Assembly: GCA_964036295.1 (NCBI GenBank)
Contig: OZ038473.1
Location: 8,897,501 to 8,961,500 of the forward strand
DNA length: 64,000 bases
Direction: 5' to 3'
Origin: Plumapathes pennacea
Taxonomy: Eukaryota > Cnidaria > Anthozoa > Antipatharia > Myriopathidae
Part shown: one piece after another, positions 10,256-21,233 of the stretch
Layout: each line of letters opens with the position of its first letter
How positions within the stretch are numbered: the first letter of the stretch is position 1
Program-made: the position numbers and the translations under genes
Notes under the pieces: model-generated
Told to the model about the DNA's origin: nothing
The model's input: only the letters and a program-made list of their open reading frames with translations
The model's database searches: none

Positions 10256-10600
10256 CTAAGTGAGCTTTCCATACTTATGGTCAGCTTTATGAACAATGGG
10301 AGGGTCGACTTCAGCGTTGTGTGTCAGTAATAGTTCAACGCAACTAGTATGTCCATGGCAAACAGCTGCATGTAGAGGTGTCCAGCCTCCTTGTGCGCTT
10401 GCATTAACATCCGCTTGACTCTGGAGCAGAACTTGCAAGCAATCGAAGTGGCCGTTCCTTGCCACGTAGTGAATTAGAGTCCAGCAAGTCGTTCTCATTA
10501 GCACATTGACTTCTGTGCCATGGTTTAACAAGGCGACCAAACAATTGACAAATCCATTCACCGAAGCTTCATGTACTGCCGTTAAGCCATTGTAGGTGGC
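10256..10600 (-). pseudogene. Ankyrin-repeat fragment, unit 3
   Basis: This is the longest-reading of the three copies. The minus strand gives NGFVNCLVALLNHGTEVNVL, then HFDCLQVLLQSQADVNASA, then GWTPLHAAVCHGHTSCVELL and LTHNAEVDPP. Upstream in the same frame the HEASV segment is also intact. As in the other units, no start or flanking exon of an ankyrin gene can be tied to it. Confidence 0.75.
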
Positions 10601-10633
10601 TGTACTTTAGTTTAGTGAGTCAGATTGGTCGAG

Positions 10634-10870
10634 ATGGGGAATTGTGTGGCGGAGCAATGTGAAGAATGCGAAGAATGTGAAGAACCGAATAGAGCCGCAC
10701 ACTGGAAGAGGCACTAAGAGCTGGATCTCGAGCAGATAGATGCTTCAAGTATGCCCTACAGTAAGCAGCCAGGCACAGCGATGTACAAAGCGTACAAACA
10801 CTTCTAAAACACAATAATGTGAACGTTAGCAAGGACATTTGGTATTCCTGTACGTCAATCACAACATTTG
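10634..10870 (+). pseudogene. MGNCVA exon, unit 3
   Basis: ATG at 10,634 opens MGNCVAEQCEECEECEEPN. A CGAAGAATGTGA duplication has lengthened the acidic run relative to the other units. A small deletion after the AATAGAGCC then shifts the frame and ends it at a TAA within the next dozen codons. The downstream ALQ-stop-AARHSDVQ segment is still present. Confidence 0.58.
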
Positions 10871-11290
10871 TGGCGTCTTACAGGCGCCATTGTGTTAACT
10901 TCGTTACCACTTTCTTTCCCTCAAAGCGGACACCACTGTGAGGTGGACACTTTTTAGCACAAAAATGGTTACAAAATACTGCACCCCTAAAAGCGGACAC
11001 TAGGAAGTGTTCACTGCGAGGTTGTGACGGAATGCCTTTTAAATTGCCTGCAGTTGATTATTGTGTAAACCAATGTTATTTAACCACTCAATTGAATTTC
11101 CGGCCTGAAGGATCTTGACACACTGTAAATGACCATGCCTCACCGCTTCGTGCAAAGCCTTGGGCAGGCATTTGCTGGAACCCCAGCTTTCAGTGATCGG
11201 CAAAGATCTTTAATTTGATCCTTGTTTGGCAGCTTTCAAAAGCCAACTCAATCTAGCTCTCTCCTAGTTGCACACACACATTCCCCATCA
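10720..11290. repeat. ~560-bp block, copy 5 of 5
   Basis: Last copy of the block, with its antisense ankyrin half-exon at about 11,110-11,220. It continues into the unit's non-coding interval, which is then cut at about 11,596 by the deletion that joins it to receptor 3'-flank sequence (GTTCCAGTTGTTGTTCC) before the array ends. Confidence 0.75.
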
Positions 11291-11646
11291 CGAAAAGAGC
11301 GGAGGTTTCCTGTGTGCCCAACGTCAAAGTCAAGGTCTAGATTTCCTACTGCAATCCAAATGCAATGTAATCGGCATTATAAAAACAAAGTTATTGTTAA
11401 CCACATCCCCAAATTTCCAGCTTGTGGGATAATCTGCCAGACAAAGAACAGTAAACTCATTTGCGGCATGATGCAAAGAAATTTGTGGACATTGGAAGCA
11501 GACAGCAGATTGCCCATCCTTACAGCAAAATGCGGAAGGCTGCATTATTTAGAACTTTTTACCAGATTTTTAGAGCTGTTTTTTTACAGATGGTAGTTCC
11601 TGTGGCCAAGTTCCAGTTGTTGTTCCTGTCGCCTTCTTGTCTCGTT

Positions 11647-12567
11647 CCTGGCAACAAAGAGTTGGGCTGGTTACCCGATGGCACCCCCCGTGTAAGCCCT
11701 AAGTTGGACTTCAATCTTTTCTTTCGGGAGTTATACGAGCTTGGGACCAACCCCAGGGGTGTGCCCAATTGTAAAAGTTTGGTGTTCTGCACTTGAGGTC
11801 TGGATAATACCTTCGTCTGCTGGCTTTATCTTTGACGAGGAGGGGGGGACCAGGAAACCATGTGTATGTGATCTCTGAGCCCTTAGGCAAGGTAATAATA
11901 TTAAAACCATTCTCCAAGTTTCGGCAAATATAAGCAAAGTGATCGTAGTACAAGACAACCTTTTTTGAGAAAAATGGCTTTTTAGTCTTCTGAAATTTAC
12001 ATATAATCAGATTATCGGGTGGCAAAGCAGGAAAGCTGGGGTTTGAGTCTCCACACCAAAGTTTTTTTTTTCCAAAATTATTTATACGTCAATTCTTTTT
12101 TTTTCATTTCCCTGCTAAATCCGCCTGTTTGCACTTATTCCACGCCATTCATCTTTTTTCCGTTTTTGTTTCATTACCGCAATCTTTCATTTCTGGTCTC
12201 TTCTTTGGCATCGAGTCAACGCGCATGTTATACAAGTGCTGTCCAAGTTTTGCCAACATTAGTTGCGAACGTAATGTTTTTTTATGCTGTGGATTCGCTT
12301 CAGGACAGTTCAATTTCTTTACCTTGCAAAAAAAAACTGAATCGCACGCTAGAGAGTGCACAATATCGCATGAGTCATCAGTGTCTTACACTCGTGTTTG
12401 TTAGTTTTATTGTCAATCAGTCTAAACAAAAATCGGAGCGCTTCAATCAGTGTTCAAATTATGCAATCAGAATACCTTGGCCTCTTTTTATTTCTAAAAT
12501 GAACATCTCACTTGACACGTCTTGTCCCAGTAGCCTGCTGGATATGATTGCGTTTCTTTGTTCTTTT
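11647..12567. other. No gene recognised
   Basis: AT-rich sequence with long T runs (12,060-12,110). A 223-codon plus-strand frame covers 12,019-12,690 but has low-complexity composition, runs antisense across the integrase-like fragment, and resembles no protein, so it is not called. Nothing else is seen. Confidence 0.4.
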
Positions 12568-12957
12568 TCATTTTGGGACATTGTATCTGCCTCTTTTCTC
12601 CAGTCCTTCCAGATTTATGTCTGCCATGACGTCATACACCAGGTTCCTTTGGACATTGAGTCCGTGTACTTCACAAACTTTCTTGTGTAGTGAGCAGTAA
12701 ACCAACAATCTTCCGGGCCCATTCATTTCTTTTTCAACAGCCCGTTTCACCTCGTCTACATCAAGTGAGTAGTAAGTGTACTTGATACCAAAATGATGGA
12801 AACGGCAGGACAGAGTTGTCAGACTCCAAGCATATATTGGATACTTGACTTTCATAAAGTCTAATATTTCTGATTGCCGCAGGTTACGACTAACCTCTTT
12901 AGGGTCCTTTTCTAGATGAACATCTTCCCAGTCTGAGTTTCTTATTCTATCCGCCAT
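12568..12957 (-). pseudogene. N-terminal part of an integrase-type transposon protein
   Basis: ATG at 12,957 opens a 129-codon minus-strand frame. It reads MADRIRNSDWEDVHLEKDP, SLTTLSCRFHHFGIKYTYY, VEKEMNGPGRLLVYCSLH and ends near VQRNLVYDVMADINLEGLEK. The pattern of an HTH-like row, then a V-R-V--MM--D-EG-E-R stretch, is that found just ahead of the rve integrase core in integrase-type elements of cnidarians. The core itself (the expected W-D and DD35E region) is missing after the stop. The gene is a truncated remnant. The family assignment is from memory of the layout and moderate at best. Confidence 0.45.
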
Positions 12958-13264
12958 TTTGAGAAAGGATGCTTCCCATGGACGTATGGGATATCATAAC
13001 TTTATTTGAGATGCATTGTGGTCTATGGCATTCAATGAAAACAAAGGAATATTTATTTTCAAGAAAGTTAAAAACATGAAAAGAAAATGAAATGGAAAGT
13101 AATCAAGAGACGAGACGCAAAAAAAAGAATTTAGAAGTAGCCATCAAAAAGAAAAGGAAAAAGAGAAATGGAGGAAAAAAGTATCAAAAAACCACAACAA
13201 AGCATCTAAATAGCTATGACGTTAGTGGACCGCCATAATTTAGTGGTCGCCCGCAAGATGGCAG

Positions 13265-14030
13265 ATGGATCAGAATGACCTATCACCTATGCCTCACACA
13301 TTGGCACCAGCAGAAAGAAATTATGCACAGGTTGAAAATGAAGGACTAAGTGTCATCTTCTGTGTTATGGCAATTATTACATGGTTTACAGTAATCATAA
13401 GCCTTTGCTGGGACTCTTCAGTGAGAAGAAACCAGAGCCAACCATAGAAACAGCCCGCATCCAACAATGGGCACTCACACCCTCAGCATATGAATACACC
13501 ATCCAGTATCGACCTGGAAAAGACCATGGAAAAGCAGATGCTTTGAGCTGCCTTCCCCTGCCAGAGTCAATCAGACTACCCCTAGGAGTATGATTCTTTT
13601 ACTTGACGAACGGGAAAAAACCCAAGTGACAGCCCAGAAGATCAGCCAGTGGACCAGAAGGGACCCCACCATGTCCAAAGTTCATGCATACATAACCAAG
13701 GGGTGGCAATCAGTACTGCCAGAAAATGAAAAGGAACTGAGACCCTACATCAATCGGCGGATGGAGCTCACAACAGAGGCAGGTTGTCTAATGTGGGGGC
13801 AGAGGGTTGTGATACCTCTCAAGGCCATAATCTAATTATGGCAGAGTTGCATGCGGGACACCCAAGCATTTGTCACATGAAAGCATTCGCCAGGTCGATG
13901 ATGTGGTTGCCAGACAGTGACCTGGAACAGTGTGTCAAGACCTGTAGCCTGTCAAGAGAACAGGCAGAAGTCTACCCAAGTGTCATTACACCCATGGGGG
14001 TTCCCTCAAAGTTTTATATTTCAGGTGTGT
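13265..14030 (+). pseudogene. Ty3/gypsy-type pol remnant (RNase H, H2C2, integrase start)
   Basis: Successive plus-strand pieces match the order of a Ty3/gypsy polyprotein. RNase H sequence comes first (LAPAERNYAQVENEGLSVIF, then SNHKPLLGLFSEKKP and YRPGKDHGKADALS). A linker follows, then the integrase H2C2 zinc-binding segment (ELHAGHPSICHMKAFARS, EQCVKTCS), where the usual second cysteine of the last pair appears as serine. At least three frame changes break it, around 13,385, 13,590 and 13,830. Reverse transcriptase, protease, gag and the integrase core are absent, so it is a decayed internal fragment of a retrotransposon. Confidence 0.8.
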
Positions 14031-15780
14031 CGACAATATTTTGTGTTGTAATTGGAGCTTTGGGGACAAAAGTAACCCTTTTGCAAAACTCTTTCAACAG
14101 AAGTTGACTGTTTTACAGAACACCTGAAAATCAATACAGATGTGCTCTCAACTGCTTTGGCTGCAATACACAATGCAACCCTGAAGCAGATCCAATAACA
14201 AACAGGTAATTATTTCTTTACCAAGCAATGTTGTACTACTTTTTGTGTCACCTCATCACAAGTTAGTCTGATGTGAAGGTTTACAAGGTACCCTTATTTT
14301 GTTTTACAGTACCTGGTGTGTAGCTGTATACAAGCAATTTACCTGGTGGGCTCATGGGGCATTAGGAAATAAAAGAAGGTTGATACCTTCATGTGTTGTA
14401 GATAGCATATAAGCAGAATTTCCAGAAGGGAGTGGAGTTTATTTTGATTTTAAACAAGCAGCTGTGGGCTTAGATTTTTAGGAATCTCCCTTCACATGTC
14501 ACTCCCTGCCTAGTTTCACCTGTTTCCTTTATGCACATCCCGTCAGACAGACAGACGAAGCATGTAGGAGAATTAACCCTAAAACCACAAAGTTTTTTTT
14601 GAGATATTTTATAGGGAATTTTTAAAAAAATCGTTAAAAATTCAGTTTTTAGGATTTTTGTTTGAATTTTTCCGTGTTGACAGCTAAGATACAGAAACGA
14701 GGTTAAACAAATTATGCCCCCTAATGTTTTCTTACAACTCAGATAAATACAGCCTCTTGATTGTCACATGATTATAAATAGGTTTACAGTTTCAGTTTGT
14801 TTCTTGTCACGCAACCAAGCTCAGATTCATTTTGTATTGCATCATCAATTATTCTTTGTCCCTTTGATTAGTGTAAAGATTCTATTCTCCTTTGTTTTAA
14901 TTGGAGACACTAAGGAAATGCCTATGATACTTTATGGGTTCTGTAATCAATAGATCTTTATTTTTTCTTCCGATATCTGCACGTACTGTTGTATCATTTA
15001 GTTAGTTGCAGTCTGGACTCCGTAGTAAGCAGATCGTTTTCATATCAAGTTATCCTTGCTCAGAGGTTTTACTGCGTGGGTTAGACATGTAAGTACCCTT
15101 GCCTGTTTTCTTACCGTTTTTATTGTAGTTTGGTAATCAGTGCCCTTTAAGTGATTTAGCTATCGTTTTGTTACCCTTTTTGTATGGCTAGCACACCGAG
15201 TCATGAACTTTGTTATTAGTTATTCAAGAACCATGTTTACTTGGAATTTAGTATCGCTTTTGCCTTATATTGTTATTATTTCTTTAGTGTTGCTGTTTAG
15301 CCCCCTTTTACATGCTAATTATGCTCAGTTTATCCTTTGTTACTTCATTGCGTGATACCACATGTTATTTTATATCACGTTGTTAGCATTACTCTGATTA
15401 CATTGCTTCGAATGGATCACTTGTCTTAGCCTAACTAGTTTTCCTATTTGTAGTATTTAGCAGTAGTTTTATTAGTTATACATTGTAATCCTTACTTTCA
15501 GTTTACGAGAAGTGCAAATCCGAATCATTGTGTTGGCACGGAATAAACCCCATTTGAGCCTTCCATCGCCTTCACTTGTTCATCTTTCACTTCTTATGTA
15601 AATTATCCCCGCGTCAGCCATGACAAATCCTGATTACTCTCAATAGTCACCTGCTGCCGTTACACAGCCAAATAGAACTGAAATTTTTCCTGAATTTTGA
15701 ATTTCAAGAGCGAAAACGAAAATAAAAGCGGGAGCCTGGTAAACTAGTGCCCAGGGTATCCTCAACTCACCAGCTTCAAA
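14031..15780. other. No gene; possible LTR-like segment
   Basis: No coding sequence is supported. The stretch 14,990-15,661 begins TGTTGTATCA, contains a GGAATAAACCCC polyadenylation-like site near 15,540, and ends CCGTTACA. This would fit a solo LTR of the TG...CA type, but the flanks show no target duplication and there is no second copy in the window, so the call stays weak. Confidence 0.25.
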
Positions 15781-16278
15781 ATGGCGGCTAATTATCAGAG
15801 TGATGAAAGTGACGAGGAAAATGTGCTAGATGAACTGCAGCCTGAAAATGGGAAAAATGATGACAAGGAGGAATAAAGCTATCACAAGTGGAAACCAGTG
15901 CCTGAAAGAAGTGCTGAATCAAAGAAATCTTTCGAAAACGGGGCAAAAACAAGAGCTGATAGATCGACTGATTGAACATCATGAAGGCGGAGCTGTGATG
16001 TGGTCAGATGAAGAAATTGAAGTGGAAGACCTTCCTGCTTTTCGGAAACATCCTGGTCCAGCATTTGTTGTTGGAGAAGATACCTGAGATATATTTTCTC
16101 GCTTTTTTTACACCGGATATGATTGGATGCTTTGGTTACTGAAACCAACTGCTATGCACATCAAAAAGGGGTTATCGATTAGGTTGACACTTCTGCCGAG
16201 GAAATAAGAGCATTTCTGGGAGTAACAATTTGGATGGGTCTGAAACACATGCCAGACCTTTATGATTATTAGTACGTA
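15781..16278 (+). pseudogene. SAP-domain piggyBac-type transposase, N-terminal remnant
   Basis: ATG at 15,781 opens an acidic N-terminus (MAANYQSDESDEENVLDELQ) that stops at a TAA near 15,876. In another frame a SAP motif follows (LKEVLNQRNLSKTGQKQELI), then DEEIEVEDLPAFRKHPGPAF. After further breaks comes EIRAFLGVTIWMGLKHMPDL (16,205-16,264), the start of the piggyBac DDE_Tnp_1_7 region. SAP domains bind AT-rich DNA, which suits a transposase N-terminus. Everything beyond that is gone. It differs from the two other piggyBac remnants in the window, which lack the SAP segment. Confidence 0.7.
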
Positions 16279-16420
16279 ATATATATTATATATAAAAAAT
16301 TATACTATATATTCTAAGAACATAAATGTATTAATAACTTTGATATAAATTATAATAAGTCATGTGATCGAACACTTCCTCTTCCTCCTTCCTTCTCATT
16401 GCTCCTTCTCTCTTTGTGCA

Positions 16421-19001
16421 ATGGCTCCAGTGAAACTCATGGAGCAAACTGCTATTGAACATTGGGTGGCAAGGGTCACGCATTTTGTTGCAAAAGACAA
16501 ATGTTGCTGTACGGTAACAATCATTTCGAGAACAACTTCTCTAAATTTTTCTAATTCTTATGACGGTACACTTGCGGACAATCTCTTGACACCTTCCTAT
16601 ATCACAACAGTAAACCACCTCACTTTCTGGTTGAAATTCTGCTCTTGGGCCTATTGCCCCGGTTGTAATTTGTTACAATGGCAAACCATGAGCTCTAACT
16701 TTCAACAAAAGTATAAACCATGTGCTACCAATTGCGTTTGTTGTGGTCAAATGTACGTTGTACCTAAATTTTGCAACGTACCGGATTTCTTAAAATCCCT
16801 ACCTCTGGAGGATGTCTACATTCTTGTGGAATGCTAATGCGCTATACATCTTCCTACGTCTCCAAATGGTCCGATGTGTTTGATTCTGCTGCTCTCTTTA
16901 CTAGAGACCTGAATGCACATCACACCACTTTCAGATATTTAAGAAATTTGAGGCCGTGCGAAGTGGAAATGTACATTACCCTTGCATCTTTCAAGGAAGC
17001 ATGGAGTAGCAGCAGAACCAAACGCTACACTCCTCAGAAACCTGTTAATGCAGCCGATTGTAAGAGTTACCAGAAATATCTTCAGCGTTCAGCTGACGAT
17101 GAACAGTTGACTTTCTTACAATGGCTACGTCTCTAAGAGGACACTCCAACACCTGCCAAACGTTACACCTCTGGTAACACGTTGGTGGGTGTTAAGTATC
17201 TCTCTGTCATGAATGACGTCTACTTCTTTCAATACCTCTTGATGAACTACTCTCACCGTAATTTAACTCAGCTCGAGCCACCTCATGCATTTTGCAGCGG
17301 CACAACTCCTCTTGCCAAGCCTCTTTGCCAATGACAATGCCGAATTTAGAGAAATCTTATCTTGTGAAGGTCACAAGGAGTATCACATCAATAACGTCAT
17401 CTCCTTTCTTTCGGCTGTGAAACATTTGCGACAACTTTGGCAACTCGGGGTCATTCCTAGCGCTTTCTTCCAACTTCCCTCTTTAGACACCTTTACTCTT
17501 TCTCTACGAGGTCTCCAGTTGGCTGTTTTTGCACATTTTCAATCTTAGGTGCGAGAACAAGATTGTTCCTTGTTCGGGGGAGCAAGAGGTCCTCAAGCAG
17601 TGGACTGGAAGTACATATTGATTCTGGGTGAACCAGGCTGTGGAAAGACGTACATGGTCAATGCTTGTATTCAGTGGACTTTACACCAAGACAAGGTTCT
17701 TGTCAGCACACCAACCGGCTTCTTGGCCTGTAAGTTCGCTGAAACGTTCAAAGACCGCATTTCCACAGACACAGTTCATTCCGCCTTCCAGTACGATGTA
17801 AACCCCAAGGACGTTTCTACAGTCAACTGGAATTTGTCTGCATTCGATGTCATTGTCATTGACAAAGTGTCAATAAGAACATATTTCATCGTATACAACC
17901 ATTAATGAACTGCCATTTGAGACCGATTGTGGTGCTTTCTGGTGATCTTGCGCAACAGTTGGAGGCGTTGTTGCACAGGTCCAAAGCATGCTAGAGGAAG
18001 AGCAACTCTACCATTGCTCACACAAATTCACTCTTGTGGAACAATTTCGTTCCACAGACCCAGAATTGACGGCTATCTTGCAGCACATCCGTCATCACAA
18101 ACCATCATCTTCTTTGCTTCATACCTTGAATGACGGACGTGTTGTCTGCCCCAATGAAGTTGCAGATGACGTCCTCCATGAACATCTCCTAAGCCATCCC
18201 GAAGCTGTTGTGCTTACAGAAACGAGACAAGCCTGCAAATTCATCAATACTTCATTCTGCTCTCGTTTCTTTGCAAATGCACAACCTTTAACCACTGTGC
18301 ACTCCCAGCACTGAAGTCCTCGAAAAAGTAAAATGGAACACACTATTTTGGCAATATAAATATAGGCTAGCGACATTTGTGCATAAGGCAGTACATTCGG
18401 AAACCACCTACAGCAAACTTTTCACTCATAGGAGTTCTAAATATTCTCTAAGAGGTAGAAATAATCTAGTCATCCCGCAACCACGCACGGATGCCGTTCA
18501 CAAGTCAATCACATATAAGTCATCAGTTTTGTGGAATCACTTAGAAGAGCCCCTTCAAGAAAAACCACTCCTATTTCAAGAAGTTAGTAAAAAACACATA
18601 AGCAGCATACCCCTAAAGCAAAACACAAGGCTTAGCAAAGAGTTTGTGTACAATTGAAGCAGAGAGCACTCATTCAACCTATCCACTCAGCTACCTTTAG
18701 GCAATATTATAATTTATTACATTCATAATTTCCATACTTACGTTACCCACTCACACACACATACATCTAACTCAAACACGCACCCATGCAACTTAACCAT
18801 CTTAGAAATACTTTCAAGTATTAAGTTAATTTTAAAATACTACTGTCAGTATATAAACATTGGTAGTTAGTTAGATATCCAACTGGCAATGTAACTAGTT
18901 AGCTTAAGTCCAGTTTTTAACTTTTAATCTATAGATTTTATCAACACGGCCACATCAACTTTATTGCTGCAGTTGCCTAACACCGTGTATAAATAAATGA
19001 C

Positions 19002-19033
<32 letters not shown>

Positions 19034-19385
19034 CAGCGTGATCACAATCTTTCTCCGCAGCCCATCTATATAGGTATGAGGGTAATGCTTACACAGAACA
19101 GACACAAGTCTATCAGGGCAGTGAACGGTCAATCTGGGGACGCACAGAACGTGGAACAGGGCACTATTTTCGTTAAGATACCTAACAACAAAATCGTGCC
19201 TGTCTATCAGGACACTTACTTTGTAGGGGACCAAACACGAACCGCCTACCCTCTCGTTCCACGTTATGCACTTACAATCTGTAAGTCACAAGGTCAAACT
19301 TTGAAAGAGGCAATTGTTTGGTTTGACACTTCTAAACTCTCCCGAAGTTCGGCATGTGGCACTCTCAAGGGTCAAAACTCTCAAT
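16421..19385 (+). pseudogene. PIF1-like helicase of a mobile element, broken and interrupted
   Basis: A multi-frame plus-strand gene. The N-terminal part carries a cysteine cluster (AYCPGC, NCVCCGQMYVVP). It is followed by SYVSKWSDVFDS, FRYLRNLRPCEVEMYI, FLQWLRL, GNTLVGVKYLSVMND and FFQYLLMNYSHRNL. The helicase has a Walker A motif (ILGEPGCGKTYM at about 17,627), VIVIDKVS in place of the usual Walker B DE pair, and LVEQFRSTDPEL. After an inserted LINE end it resumes with YIGMRVMLTQNRHKSIRAVN and YPLVPRYALTICKSQGQTL, the last PIF1 motif. At least four frame breaks and a lost Walker B acidic residue make it dead. Helitron-type elements carry such helicases, but no Rep HUH motif is seen. Confidence 0.72.
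18310..19030 (+). mobile_element. CR1/L2-type LINE 3' end inserted in the helicase
   Basis: Between two helicase segments sits the C-terminal end of a non-LTR reverse transcriptase ORF. It reads LEKVKWNTLFWQYKYRLATF, YSKLFTHRSSKYSLRGRNNL, VIPQPRTDAVHKSITYKSS and VLWNHLEEPL (frame ends at 18,657). A 3' UTR follows, with a TAAATAAATGACATT end and an ATT microsatellite (about 19,005-19,025). The pattern of a short RT tail plus tandem repeat end matches 5'-truncated CR1/L2 insertions. Target duplications could not be made out. Confidence 0.75.
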
Positions 19386-19470
19386 GACCTTACTTTTATA
19401 ACCAATCTTGCACTCTCATTTTCTTAATGATGATTAGTCTGACTATTATAATGCAACATCGGATAACACA

Positions 19471-20025
19471 TTGTTTCTTTGTTATTTATTATCTCCCGCT
19501 AAATCTTCGGATGGCGTCAATTTCTTGAACCAGTTCCCAAAATACTTTTTAAGGCCGTATGGGGCTCCCAAGACGTCACAAAAGACACCTTCCAAAGAAG
19601 ACTCAACGCCCCAAACTGCGGTGGCTCACAAGACCAAACTACACCATCAGATGGCGCAGACCCTCATAGCAAACAACATTATAGAAAATAGTGAGCTAGT
19701 CAAGCAAACAACTTTTGGCAAGGTTTTCGACAGTCTAGACCCATTAATGACTGCATGCGCCAACCTAGACTTCACGAACGCAACAACGCCTGGGCCGACC
19801 AACATTGACGAATACATTAAGACGCTCACACGAAACGACCCAGCGACACAGACATTCCAAGAACTCTACACAACTGGACACGCTATGATGACAATGGGCA
19901 TCCATTTCATGGTCGCCCAACACCAACTGACAAACAGGGACAAATATGCACAGAACAGCCACCATCCAGCAAACCTGGACACTGACTTTAAATGCAACCC
20001 TACGAAAACGTTAATGAAGGACTAA
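19471..20025 (+). CDS. Unrecognised 184-codon ORF beside the helicase
   Basis: An intact plus-strand frame, with the ATG at 19,471 only tentatively the start. The body reads QKTPSKEDSTPQTAVAHKTK, FGKVFDSLDPLMTACANLDF, TPGPTNIDEYIKTLTRNDPA and GHAMMTMGIHFMVAQHQLTN. Composition is polar and Thr/Asn-rich with no signal peptide or membrane segment. It starts 83 bases after the helicase remnant, in the same direction, and a 13-bp-arm hairpin follows its stop at 20,063-20,090. The protein is unknown to me. Its placement suggests a gene of the same element, and its uninterrupted length suggests younger age than its neighbours. Confidence 0.5.
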   Translation: MFLCYLLSPAKSSDGVNFLNQFPKYFLRPYGAPKTSQKTPSKEDSTPQTAVAHKTKLHHQMAQTLIANNIIENSELVKQTTFGKVFDSLDPLMTACANLDFTNATTPGPTNIDEYIKTLTRNDPATQTFQELYTTGHAMMTMGIHFMVAQHQLTNRDKYAQNSHHPANLDTDFKCNPTKTLMKD

Positions 20026-20062
20026 ATTCATTTGTGATTAAACAAGAGTAGCGTTACTTAAT

Positions 20063-20090
20063 AATTCATAACAAAAATTTGTTATGAATT
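20063..20090. other. Perfect AT-rich hairpin downstream of the 19,471 ORF
   Basis: AATTCATAACAAA and its exact reverse complement are separated by two bases (arms 20,063-20,075 and 20,078-20,090), about 38 bases after the stop codon at 20,025. It may end transcripts or be a recombination palindrome. A similar 11-bp-arm hairpin lies at 22,549-22,572. Confidence 0.6.
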
Positions 20091-20148
20091 TTTAACCGCC
20101 CACGTTACTGAATGATTCACTTTTCAAAGGTTACCCCGTTTGTCTAAC

Positions 20149-20479
20149 ATGAGTTCGGAAGGCATGATGCAAGAAGTTAGGACGGTCTTTAATCAAGTGT
20201 CAACAAAGTACCCAGAGTTAAGATCTTATTTGGAGGTGCTTCGATAAGATAACTAAAGACATTTCTGACGCAAGGTCGGAGGAGGATAAGAAGGGAGAGA
20301 AGGCGAGGAAGAAAGCAGAGAAGAGACGCAGCCTTGACAAGGAACTTAGGTTTTCCATTAGGCCAGTCATGGATAAGAGCGAACCGCTGTCTGTGTTCAT
20401 GAAATTAGACATCCACACCAAAGACCCCAAGCACTTCATTGCGGTCATAAATGAGATTTCTAAGTCCATCGAGGAATGA
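20149..20479 (+). pseudogene. Small charged ORF of the unknown cluster, frameshifted
   Basis: ATG at 20,149 opens MSSEGMMQEVRTVFNQVSTK and runs to YPELRSYLEVLR, ending at 20,246. Shifted by one frame, the sequence continues FDKITKDISDARSEEDKKGE, a Lys/Arg/Glu-rich helix, then ELRFSIRPVMDKSEPLSVFM and KDPKHFIAVINEISKSIEE before a stop at 20,477. Together this is about 110 residues, largely helical and highly charged, without recognisable domains. It runs in the same direction as 19,471-20,025, and the next gene is convergent. One indel explains the break. Confidence 0.45.
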
Positions 20480-20930
20480 GAATAGCAAACGCTTCTTTTG
20501 TACTTCAAGCAAGGAGAGCTTTTGAAGCAAGCGAAGGTTGGCCTTCAAACTTTTGGATTTAAGGTCATTGACAGCTGCAACATTTCCAGGAGTCAAGCTT
20601 CGTTGCTGGTCGCCCCTTTATGAATTGATGGTAGAGTTTCCAAGGCTGAAGTTCTGTTGTGTGCCCCTGCGAACTTTCAATGGTAACATTATGTCTATTA
20701 GAGAGATTTGTGGAGGAGGTAGACATTTTTGGTGTGTTGAACCTGAGACTGAGTGTGTGTGATTTTATTTTTCGTAATTTGATAATTTCATACTATTTAA
20801 TGCAGGTTTTTGAGTTTAAGAATGTTGGAAATAGGAATTACGCGCTGTCCAACGCATTGGACAGGCGTACTTTTGTGTTTTCGTTTTTCGGAATAAATGA
20901 TTTTCGTAGTTGGTTTATTGGTTTATTGGT
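20480..20930. other. Gap between convergent ORFs
   Basis: No gene is supported. Plus-strand frames here (20,538-20,934) have no recognisable content, and the minus-strand frame at 20,405-20,596 is antisense to the charged ORF. The interval separates the plus-strand and minus-strand halves of the cluster. Confidence 0.35.
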
Positions 20931-21233
20931 TTAACGAAACCACCAAACAGATCCTCCGACAACTAAAGCGATTGAAGCCAATTTTTCTTCGTGAATTCTT
21001 GAGCTCAGTGAATCATCAATTTTTGTTGCAGTTATCATTTGCTTCTGAATTTTATGATTGTCAATATGATCTGGTTTTACAACACTTTGAGATGAATCTT
21101 TCTTCGTATTAACTTCTTTAGTCTTTTCGTTGACTGAATCATTCACTCCAAACTTCATGTCATCTGTAGCCTTTTGTAATTTGTTGTTATAACCATCAAC
21201 TCTTCCTGTGTTGATGACTAATTCAGAAGGAAG
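20931..21233 (-). CDS. Unrecognised ORF with C-terminal membrane-like segment
   Basis: The minus-strand frame begins directly after the TAA (21,234-21,236) of the larger ORF upstream and in the same frame. It reads LPSELVINTGRVDGYNNKLQ, then MKFGVNDSVNEKTKEVNTKK, a Lys/Asp-rich helix (HKIQKQMITATKIDDSLSSR), and ends LASIALVVGGSVWWFR. The last 15 residues look like a short membrane anchor. It is either a separate small protein starting at Met 21,158 or the tail of the upstream protein behind a single nonsense codon. I do not recognise it. Confidence 0.45.
   Translation of the reverse strand, partial: LPSELVINTGRVDGYNNKLQKATDDMKFGVNDSVNEKTKEVNTKKDSSQSVVKPDHIDNHKIQKQMITATKIDDSLSSRIHEEKLASIALVVGGSVWWFR

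Larger units (their letters stand above)
1740..11646. repeat. Tandem array of ~4.1-4.45 kb units (two full, one truncated)
   Basis: The same order of segments recurs: antisense ankyrin piece (1753, 5853, 10,256), sense MGNCVA exon (2125, 6175, 10,634), a ~560-bp block, a non-coding stretch, and the Fz receptor (4242, 8618). The ankyrin pieces are 4.05 kb and 4.45 kb apart; the second unit is longer partly because it carries a 317-bp LINE insertion. In the third unit sequence jumps at about 11,596 from the segment matching 7440 to that matching about 9570, so the receptor has been deleted. It then leaves the repeat at about 11,646. Units are very similar, which suggests recent duplication. Confidence 0.88.

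Noticed and set aside
12019..12690. 223-codon plus-strand ORF, the longest open frame in its area
   Set aside because: Phe/Ser-rich low-complexity translation, antisense to the integrase-like fragment at its right end, no recognisable domain.
14990..15661. Solo LTR of the gypsy remnant
   Set aside because: TG...CA ends and a polyadenylation-like site are present, but no target duplication or second copy was seen; kept only as a weak note.
16421..19385. Helitron with intact Rep/helicase
   Set aside because: No HUH/two-tyrosine Rep motif and no recognisable Helitron ends (TC...CTRR with hairpin) were found, and the helicase is broken.
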